Part shown: positions 53,359-62,000 of the stretch, one piece after another
Layout of the letters: each line of letters begins with the position of its first letter
Numbering within the stretch: the stretch's first letter is position 1
Assembly: GCA_905178155.1 (NCBI GenBank)
Contig: CAJINV010000006.1
Coordinates: 4,703,795-4,767,794 of the forward strand
Reading direction: 5' to 3'
Origin: Amoebophrya sp. A120
Taxonomy: Eukaryota > Sar > Dinophyceae > Syndiniales > Amoebophryaceae
DNA: 64,000 nt
Made by a program: the position numbers and the translations under genes
The notes under the pieces: model-generated
What the model saw: only the letters and a program-made list of their open reading frames with translations
The model's database searches: none
Told to the model about the DNA's origin: nothing

Positions 53359-54094
53359 TGATGCGGCAGCTGCATCTTGTTCGCCCACCAACAGGTACTC
53401 GATGGGCAGCCGTGGTTCTTGCGACGCTGCGTCCGCAGCATCTAGCAGTGCTGGTGGAGCAACGGGGTATATTGCAAATGCTCGCGCGCAGCACAAATCG
53501 AAATCCAGCTCTGCGTCTACAGACGGCAAGCCGCAGTTCCAATTTTTCTTCGGTACCAATCACGACCTGGATGTAGTAGTCCCGTCACCCAGAAAGAAAG
53601 GCATCACTCATCGTGGCAGCAGTGGTCCAGCTGGCATGGAGAAAAGCGACGAAGATGACAACGGGGGCAGCAGCAGCATTGAGATTGACCATGGTGACCG
53701 GGGTTGTAGTACCACCGGCGGCGCCGACGTCGAGGAACCAACAGTAGCAGCAGCAGATGACCACCCAAAACCGCCACAACCAAAAGCAAAACCGGAACCC
53801 CTTCTGCTTCCCCTTTCCGCAAGCGAAAAGGCGAAAACCCGAAAAGTTCTGCTCAACACCCTCGTCGAGAGGAAACTGCAGCCCACGGACGCCCGGGTCC
53901 AGTCGCTCCGGGACGAAATCCATTCTCGCCGCGGGGCAATTGGGGTTTTATCGTGGGGCTACCCGTTCATCAGCGGTCACAAGAGCGGCTTTTTGAATGC
54001 GGCGATGCTTGACCCCCCCGCGGCGGTGCGACGTGGGTGGGTGGAAAAGCTGGGGGAACGGGCGGAGGAAGTTAAGAAGACCGTGCCTGTTTAG

Positions 54095-55016
54095 AAGACA
54101 TAGTTCGTTAATTTTTTCTACATGTTATCTCGTTTTGTGGGCAACAGAATTTTCTGTTACTAAAGAACAAAAAACCATGGGTCCGTGTCCAGTTGTTGAG
54201 ACCTTCTGGTACAATTTGAATTTTTTTTTTGCCGTGTGGTCATTGTGTTTGCTACAAACATCAATGCGATTTTTGTTATAAGCGAGGCTGAGTACAGGAG
54301 CACACCAGCTGGAAAATTTACCTGCTTCGGCACCCAGCATAGAAATGCCCCCAGAACAAGAAGATGAAGACATCTGGTTGCCGCCACTACTTTCATGTGA
54401 GAAACGACCGAAAAATCTGGTCGAGGGCAAGTTTTGATTGGGAAGTTTTTTTTCATAGCGAGGCCAGCAGGGATACTTGATATTGGCCTCCTGATTTTTC
54501 ATCGTAGAACTCTATTTGTTGTACTTACGGTACCACGATCTAGATTGCAGATGATACCGCAATAACAAAATGCACACAAAGAATACCAAGACCCCCGCGA
54601 ACGTACAGCCCGCTTGTGTGAAAACGACAGAGTTTTTGTTTCTAGGTGTTTTCGATCGTGTTTCCCATTTCCGTCGTTATCTCGTCGGTATTCGAGAGAG
54701 GTCAGCACCGTCGTGCTCCTCGAAATTATTTTGGGCTGGAATTGAGTGACGAGTAAGTTGCTCGTGAAACCACGACCACTTTGCCTTTTTAGAGAGTAAG
54801 GAAGAAAAGTTCGACAAGACGACGAGAGAACCAAATACAAATCGTTATTCCGGCCGGGTGCAACGACAGCAGCTACTCGGATTTATATCATCGTATACTT
54901 GTCATAGTAGGACGAGAGGGCGAGGAGGAGCGCGAGCGCCATACAGACGCATCGTGTCAGAACAACAAAACTTTTTACTGAACCCTACGAACGAAGAAGG
55001 AGGCGTTCAATCGAAG
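54095..55016. other. Intergenic
   Basis: The first 100 bp match the 3' flank at 49439. The remainder has no supportable gene. Confidence 0.6.
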
Positions 55017-57794
55017 ATGTCGATCACGACCACCAAGCCGGCCCCGGTTCAGAAACCGGGAACAAAAAGCTGCACAGCTGCAATGAAGAAACCAACCACC
55101 TCCCACAAGTTCTCTTCCATGAAGACCCCCGCAACCCCGGTTGTTCCTCTATCCACCAAAAAACAACCATCCCCATCCAATTTGTCATGCAAAACATGTA
55201 TGAAGTCCTGTGTATGAAGTCCTGTGTCCGCCCGCCCCCCGGGGAGGGGATCCTTGACCTGTGGCGCTGGGTGCGGGTGTCCACTACATGATGATGATGA
55301 TGCATAAAATGGATGGTGATGATTCTTTTTTCCTGGATATCCTCCGATCAAAACCTCCAAACTTCACGAGGAGCTCTGGAGCAAGTGGACGCCGGCGGAG
55401 AAGAAAGTTCTCGAGAAACTCAACACCCCGGAAAAAATCCAGCTCTACCTGGACAACGAGATCAAGTACGGTGGGGAAGACGGCTGCCGGTCCATCCGGC
55501 ACACCCTGAAAACGAAGGAGGCGCACTGTCTCGGTGGGTCCTTGCTGTCCTACTACCTGCTTACCCGGCACGGCTACGAAGCCTTCTGCATCGGTTTGGA
55601 AGCCGTGAACGACGACTGTCACGCGATTTGCGTCTACACGGTGACGAGCCCGATCTCCGGGAAGAAGTACTACGGAAGTCTGTCGAAGTCGTATCGACGG
55701 CAGAAGTAACGTACTAGTAATTTGATCAGCACGAGAAATGAACTTTGTAAAAATGCTGGTTAGCGTACACGGATAGATCTGTCGTGCATGACTGCCCTTA
55801 CTACGAGTACGATTTATACTTTTGCCATGCATAAGTGGAACTTCACCCTGATCCGGTCCCGAGATGCAGTCTACTCCTCCCTCCGCGAACTGGTGATGAG
55901 TTACTGGGATTTCTACTTCAATACGGACGGAGAAAAAACGCTGGTGTGCTACACGAAACCGTTCATATGAACTGCAAAGGTATGGTACTCGTATGAATGC
56001 ATTACAAATTTCCTTAGCATGAGAAATAACGTTTGTCGTGCGCATTTACCTTACGAAAAAAATTTGTAATGCATGACTGCCATTACTACGAGCGCGATAC
56101 TTTTGCACAGGATAGCTCAAGGCGTTCACCGATTTCAAGGGGGTGAAGGGGAAGGAGGACAAGTTTTCCTGGATGTTCAACGAGTCCGGAAAGGATGCGA
56201 AATATGCATTGCAAATAAAGCGTCGTGGAGGTGTTGGTGTAACTGCAGAACAGCATGACAAAATTTTGAAAACGCAAAACTCAAAATCGTCACTTTGTCA
56301 TGCTAGACCTGCCTACACCAAAGGTCCTTTGTATTGCACAGTCCTGCTCCATCAATCTGTAGTCAGATTACATTAACTAGCAATATGACACATAATGCTC
56401 CAATATGACATTTGACCAGGACGACATGAAAAACCTGCCAAAACGCGCATTATCATATTGTAATATTGTCATATTGTCATAATGCATATTGCTCGCGACA
56501 GCCCGGCGGCTGAAAATTGGTCCCACCCGACACGCTGCCGGCCAGGTGTTGCGATTCTAGGACCCTTTAGGCGGGTGCGTATGCATTTGCGGAAAATTTG
56601 GCGGGGCGATGAGCCGTACGCACTTCCTCCGCCCCTCTCGCCCTTGCCCAGGGGGCGTGGCGCTCGTGGCGTGGCCCCTCTCGCCCCTCTTGCAGCGTCG
56701 CATTTGTAGCGCGTCCTAGTGCACTGCAGCTTTTAGCACCAGCATCGCCCCGGCTCTGGGGCGTCATCGCTTATTGTACTCCGAAAGCACAACGCACGAA
56801 GCTGATCGCCACACCCACACCACAAATAAAGCATTATGACGCAATGGCTGCTGAATTTTGAGCAATTGGATTCGCGTGCGGAATAGAATTCGCATGAGAG
56901 CGGGCGACCCGTGGCAAAGTCATTCGGGTCGCAACGGCCCAGGTCGCGCACATGTTCCTCTGGTTCGGACAATTGTGCCCTTTTCGCCGCCGCTAAAACA
57001 AAACGGAGGGACAGGAAGCAGGCCTTGCAGCGCCAGTAGTGCGTGGCGGGCGCTGCCGGGCCCGCTTTCGGGGGCGGGGGTTCCGACTTTCAACACCTTC
57101 TGGTCATTTTGCTCAAAATGCCGCAGTCATATTGTCATTTTGTCATATTGCCATATTGCATATTGGTAAAAGTGTCGAAATTTTGCTAGTTAATGTAATG
57201 TGTGTAGTTCGTCTGCGACGTGTAGTTTGTCCTGCATAAGCAGTACTGTGAGCAGGTGTTTGACGAAATGGACACGGTTTCGCTCTTTCCGGCGGAGGAC
57301 CAGGCGGCTAAGAAGAAGATGATGACGGCTTATGCAATACAAAAGTACACTCAGAAGGACAAACCGCATGACAAATTTACTTGAGTTTCAGCTACACAAA
57401 TACGAGAGAAGAAGTTTGTCATGCAGGGACGCATCTACTGTTGGTGATGATGTTGTTGTACTTTTGAAATTGGATATCGCAATGAAGTCGCTGAAGTACG
57501 ACACGCGGAAAGAGGGGAAGAAGCAGGAACACGTTTCGTGTTTTGGAAAATCCGTTTTTACCGCGCCGAAGATCTTGGTGGAGGGAGGGATATGAACTGC
57601 AAAACAAGTATCGTACTCGTATAAATGCATTACAAATTTCCTCAGCATGATGAGAAATAAAATTTGTAATGCAGATTTGCCTTGGAAACAAGATTTGTAA
57701 TGCAAGACTTGCATTGGCATTTGTACGAGTACGATACTTTTGCACAGGATAAGGGACTCTGGACAGCAACCCGGATGGGCTGTACCAGTGCTAG
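55017..57794 (+). CDS. Transglutaminase-like (papain-fold) protein
   Basis: Exons 55017-55149, 55345-55691, 55839-55965, 56120-56202, 57244-57330, 57482-57590 and 57757-57794 (TAG), 307 residues. After a 45-residue Lys/Pro-rich lead comes a compact domain: KYGGEDGCRSIRHTLKTKEA, HCLGGSLLSYYLLTRHGY, IGLEAVNDDCHAICVY and FTLIRSRDAVYSSLRELVMS. A Cys at the head of a helix (CLGGS) and a His in a strand (DDCHAICVY) are placed as in the transglutaminase-like superfamily. The catalytic Asp cannot be assigned with confidence. Substrate unknown. All six introns are IEs, one of which carries a nested transposon-like insert. Confidence 0.72.
55150..55339. mobile_element. Introner element, family C, expanded (gene 12)
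   Basis: TATCCACCAAAAAACAACC to GATTCTTTTTTCCTGGATA; repeat TCCTC/TCCTC. It is longer than other C copies: a 14-bp tandem duplication (ATGAAGTCCTGTGT twice) and a GC-rich filler lie inside. Confidence 0.92.
55692..55833. mobile_element. Introner element, family B, diverged (gene 12)
   Basis: TATCGACGGCAGAAGTAACG to ATACTTTTGCCATGCATA; repeat AGTCG/AGTGG. Joins SLSKS to NFTLIRS. Confidence 0.88.
55966..56114. mobile_element. Introner element, family B (gene 12)
   Basis: TATGAACTGCAAAGGTATGG to ACTTTTGCACAGGATA; repeat GTTCA/GCTCA. Confidence 0.92.
56203..57238. mobile_element. Composite introner, family N, with nested TIR element (gene 12)
   Basis: Outer ends TATGCATTGCAAATAAAGCG and CGACGTGTAG...TCCTGCATA pair imperfectly (GCGTCG/CGACG). 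Without the nested part it would be about 205 bp, a normal size. The flanking repeat is not recognisable (CGAAA/AGCAG), but removal keeps frame (GKDAK-YCEQVF). Confidence 0.75.
56368..57198. mobile_element. Nested TIR element inside an introner
   Basis: Perfect 16-bp inverted ends TTACATTAACTAGCAA. Subterminal zones are full of CATATTG/CAATATG motifs on both sides, with a GC-rich middle (about 56484-57120). No coding capacity is recognised and no clear target duplication was seen. Non-autonomous DNA-transposon-like. Confidence 0.75.
57331..57476. mobile_element. Introner element, family M (gene 12)
   Basis: TATGCAATACAAAAGTAC to GTACTTTTGAAATTGGATA; flanks CGGCT/TCGCA no longer match. Removal keeps frame (MMTA-MKSLKY). 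Only copy of this end type. Confidence 0.75.
57591..57751. mobile_element. Introner element, family B (gene 12)
   Basis: TATGAACTGCAAAACAAGTATCG to ACTTTTGCACAGGATA; repeat AGGGA/AGGGA. Joins LVEGG to TLDSNPDGL. Confidence 0.92.
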
Positions 57795-59006
57795 TGCAGT
57801 TGAAGGTGAGGACGAAGGTAGGAGCGAGTGCCGGAAAAATGCTTTCAAACTACGATGTAAAATGTAGATGTACTAGTATTTGCGTGTCTTTCACTGTTGA
57901 TACAGATACTTACAGATACTGCAAGAAAGGCGGGCTTTACCGGAATCGAATTGATTTTCTTCCGACGATCGAGAGTTCGACTGTAAGATCAATGCTTTAT
58001 TGTACGACCGTTGTAATTCTGTTTGTGACTGGACTGAAAATGCAATCCCACGCTTATGTCGATGTTTGGAACGAAAAGAAAACAAGTGTGGGCCGCTCAT
58101 GTTTACTTGCCGCAGCTAGTAAAAGCACACTTCTACTGTTTCATCTACTTTTCTCAAACCCAGTTTAGTCTCCTCAAACGGCCGCGAGCAAATGCTAGAT
58201 TTCCACTCAAACCGCAAGCAATCGTGCCTGTTTTGTAAAGGTGGATGGTTAGGCTATGGCACAACAGCATATCAAATTTTCCCAGCACGGTTATTTTCGT
58301 TTTGACCACGACCTGGTTCCAAACCTACACCCAAATGAACCTTTTCTGATTTTCCTAAATGCTCCTTGTATCTGGATTCGGATTTCAACCTGGAAGTAGG
58401 CGACCTCCATGCGCATCTGTCTGCATGTTGCTGGTGTGCTAATGACCGTGTAGTAGAAGGTCCTACTTACAACTTCTCGCACGAACATGTTCATTGATAA
58501 CGGGCCAAGGCTGACCGATGAATGTTGACGCGGTAACACCACAAAGATGTTGGCCAGAGATTCATGACTAAAGATCCTTGCCACAAGGCGAAGGCCACAG
58601 TGTCGCTGTTGTACGACCGAGCTCCATAAGCTGCTACTCGTAGCCAAGACGAAAAAGAAGGCCAAGGCTAACGCGAATGAGAATGAGAATGAACATGATC
58701 CCTGAAATGGAAATCTAACTGGTTTTTGTGAGAACAGGATCCTTTGTTGTTTTTTGGAGATCCAGCTTCTGCTGCCCTGGCACAGGTGAGATTTCTTCCA
58801 CCCCCCGGCGCTGCTGGATATGCAGTTCCTAGCTTCGCGACAGAAGCAAAAGCATCCATCATGTTGAGGCGCAAGCACGGTGACAGAACCGCCCGCCTCT
58901 CAGAAAATTGCGCCCCTGCGGCTTGCGGCAGGGACCAACCACTTTTGATGGTGTCGTGTTGAAGCACCACACGGCGCCGAGCGAGCAGCAAAATTTGAAT
59001 TTCGTG
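57795..59006. other. Intergenic
   Basis: About 1.2 kb. A 195-codon minus-strand frame (58878-58291) has no domain and biased composition; I do not call it. No introner or repeat seen. Confidence 0.55.
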
Positions 59007-62000
59007 ATGGCGAATACGTCAACGGCAGCCCCCGCGGGTCTCCTCCTGCGCTTGTTCATCTCTTCTCTCGCTTTACTGAAGGCGAGTTTGTTCCTGCTCG
59101 AGCTTCGTGCAATCGTGGCAACAGAAGTTGCCCCCGATGCCGAGAGCAACTACATGCAGCAAGGCGCCTCCAAGCCAGACAGTGACCGCTCCGCGCACGC
59201 GGATAACGAAGATGTTAACCCCAGACAACTCCACCTTCACCCAACTCTCCGGGCATCAGGAGCTGCATCGGATTCGTCATCATCTAGAAGGGCACGACAG
59301 CCAGAGCAGGCAGATCAGGAAATTTCCGCAGGCCGGGACGACGCTCGAGATCATGCAGCAGGTACTGTACCGTCTACGTCTTCTGGCGCAGCTGCTGGGG
59401 CTGCTGCTGCTGCTGCACCACAGTTATTGCCATCTTCCGACGAGAATCCAGAGGAGCAAGACTCGTCGGCTACTACTTCATCCGACGAAAACGACCACAC
59501 ACTTGTCCTCAACGCACCCGCAAATATTCCGCCCGCACTACCGCCACCACCAACAGTACCGTACATGCTCTTTCCCTCCAGCACCACAACAACTAACGCG
59601 ACCAATAATTTCCGCAACAAGGAACAGAAACGCTGGAAAAATTTCCGCTTGCAAGTCGAAAACACTTTCGACACAATCCTATCCGATGCAAAAGTATCGT
59701 ACTCGTACAGATGCAAGACTTGCATTACAAATCTTACTCCTAAGATAAATCAGCACTACAAATCTGATTTCTCATGCTGAGGAAATTTGTAATGCATTAT
59801 TATACGAGTGCGATACTTTTGCAGTTCATAAATCCTAGAGAACTACAAATCAAAATTCCCCCAGGCGGGCCATGATTTAAAGAAAAAAATCCTCATTCAG
59901 CTGCACCGAAACAAGTACAAGATTCTGCAAACGGGAAGGTATGCATTGCAAAAGCATCGTACTAGTATCAATTGCAATACAAATTTCCTTAGCATGAGAA
60001 ATGGAATTTGTCATGCGGATTTGCCCTAATAAAAAGATTTGTAATGCTGGTGCAAGACTTGCCTTTATACGAGTGCGATACTTTTGCAGAGGATAGGAGG
60101 CTGATGCTCGCGACGAGGCGGAAATACGAGGAGGAACAGGAGGCGGAAGTGCAGTTGTATATGCAAAAAATGATGCAAGCGTTGCAACAGGGCGCGAGTG
60201 AAGTACAGAGCGAGCTAGTGGCCGCGGGCGTGGACGAACATGATCAAGGTGGTCAAAATCATCACGAAGTTCAAGTGCAACTTCAACTTCCAGTATTGCA
60301 ATTGAACCTCGGGGCGGGCAAAAGAGCAGGGAAAACGATGATAAACCCGGTAGAACTAGAGGCCGCGTATTCTGCCGGTTTCGCAAATGCTCTCGTTCCC
60401 CCGAGCGGCGGCATAATTGCTGCTAGAGATGAAGTAGACCAAGCTTCTACTGGAGATCCACAATCAGAACAAGTTGATCCACAGCAGCTACAAAAGCTGA
60501 TGCTGGATCTGTTGCTCAATACACAAGTCCAGGCGGCGATGGCGAAGGCGTTGTCTGGTTCTGCCGGCGGTCTGCAAGCAGGGGCTGTTGTTCCAGCTGC
60601 ATCGTCTTCAAACGGAGATACTAGCGAAGGTGTCGTGCCAGAAGTGCCTGTCCTGCTACCGCAGCCGCAAATCCAGTTTCAGATGCTGCGACCAGGACAT
60701 CAGGCCGCTGCGTCTGCACCTTTGCCGAACCAGCTCCAGTTGGAACAAGCGCAAAATGCCGGACTAGAGCTTTTTCACAATAACGCGCCTGGTATTGCGT
60801 TTCTGGTCAACACGGATGCGGAGGGGAAGCCGCAACTGGAGAAACTTAGCGACAGTGATGCTGCGCTCGCACTTGCCGATGTGGCCGTGGGGGCCGCGAG
60901 TGAGGGGACCGTGCTGAACCTTCTTCCACCTGGTGGTGACATAGCTGGGGCTGAGGCCGCATCTTCAGAGGAAGGACCTGCTGAGCCTACCCAATCTTCT
61001 GAAACAAAAACGACCGAAGATGGTCTTGAAAGCAGAGTCGACGACACAGCTTTCTTCACCCGGCCTTCCTCTCTAGATTCAGTGGCAGAGCCGTCAAAGG
61101 CACAGGCTGCTTCTTCCGGAGACGAAAGAACTCCGACCGCGAGCCAGGAGGCCGCACAACTGCAAAGAAATGATGTTGGAGTTGTCCCTGCGGCCAAAAA
61201 CATCAAGAAACGCAAAAAAAGGCCGACCAAAGCTAGAGCCGACGCCGACAACACTTCCCCCGCAACACCGAAATACCAAGGCAAAACGGAGCTGGACCTG
61301 GATGAGAAAATCAAACTTTTTCTGGAGCACGAAAAGATGAAGGATGATTTGAAAAAATCTGTCATGGCAAAGGTGAAAGCAACGATGCAGAAAAGGGTAG
61401 AAAAACTGTCGCTCATGGACAGTGCGGAAGATTTGCAATTGCTTCTTGATGTTGATACTACTTCGGGGAACCAGCATGTTGACAAATTTGCGGAGCAGCA
61501 GCACAAATTTTTTCTGGAGCAGCAACGGGAGGAGGCAAAGAGAATGGTGCAGCAAAAGGCAGAAATGGAGAACAAGAAGCAGCATACGCAAGAGAAAGTT
61601 CTTTTACCACCACCTCCATGGACCATGTGCGCGTCCAACTCCATAGCTAATTTGCGATGCAGCGTAAGACGTGTCGAGAGAAAGAGATCTGTCATGCGTT
61701 TTTTTAATTTTCAAGGAGTCGGGGTGGGGTAGATTTCCTGTCAATAACGCACGAAGAGGTAGAACTGGATGCGATGGATGATGACTCAAATGCTGAGGAG
61801 GAGAAGGACCAGAAGGATCAGCTTCAACAGGATGAACTACCTCCTGGACGATCCGCGGACGTCATGAAAAAAGAAAGTCAAAGTCTCACCATCGACGCCG
61901 TAAAAAGCTTAGTCACCGAAAACGACTGGGCTCCGGACATCGAGCTGCAGCTCAACCCCATCCCGATCCAGCTACTCGGGCAAATTGCCAATCAGGTCAG

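Larger units (their letters stand above)
50714..54094 (+). pseudogene. Paralog B of the tandem pair, interrupted by an antisense gene fragment
   Basis: Block 1, 50714-51615, starts MKQYLLRTALALRSWIFLL and aligns with gene 10. Block 2, 53359-54094 (TAG), carries FGTNHDLDVVV, TTGGADVEEPTVAAADD, PLSASEKAKTRK and the C-terminus KKTVPV. The blocks are in the same frame: joining 51615 to 53359 gives one 545-residue frame. Between them lie 1689 bp of foreign sequence plus one copy of a 54-bp repeat. Read through without removal, the frame stops at 51722. Either the insert is spliced out like a giant introner or the gene is dead; the sequence cannot decide. Function unknown; an N-terminal hydrophobic segment suggests secretion or anchoring. 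Confidence 0.65.

Noticed and set aside
46374-54094. The gene 10/11 pair as a transposon with its own terminal repeats
   Set aside because: The shared flanks are tandem-duplication borders in direct orientation; no inverted ends or catalytic motif are present.
58291-58878. 195-codon minus-strand frame between genes 12 and 13
   Set aside because: No domain, Ser/Arg-biased composition, no introners, and it would be the only minus-strand gene in place.
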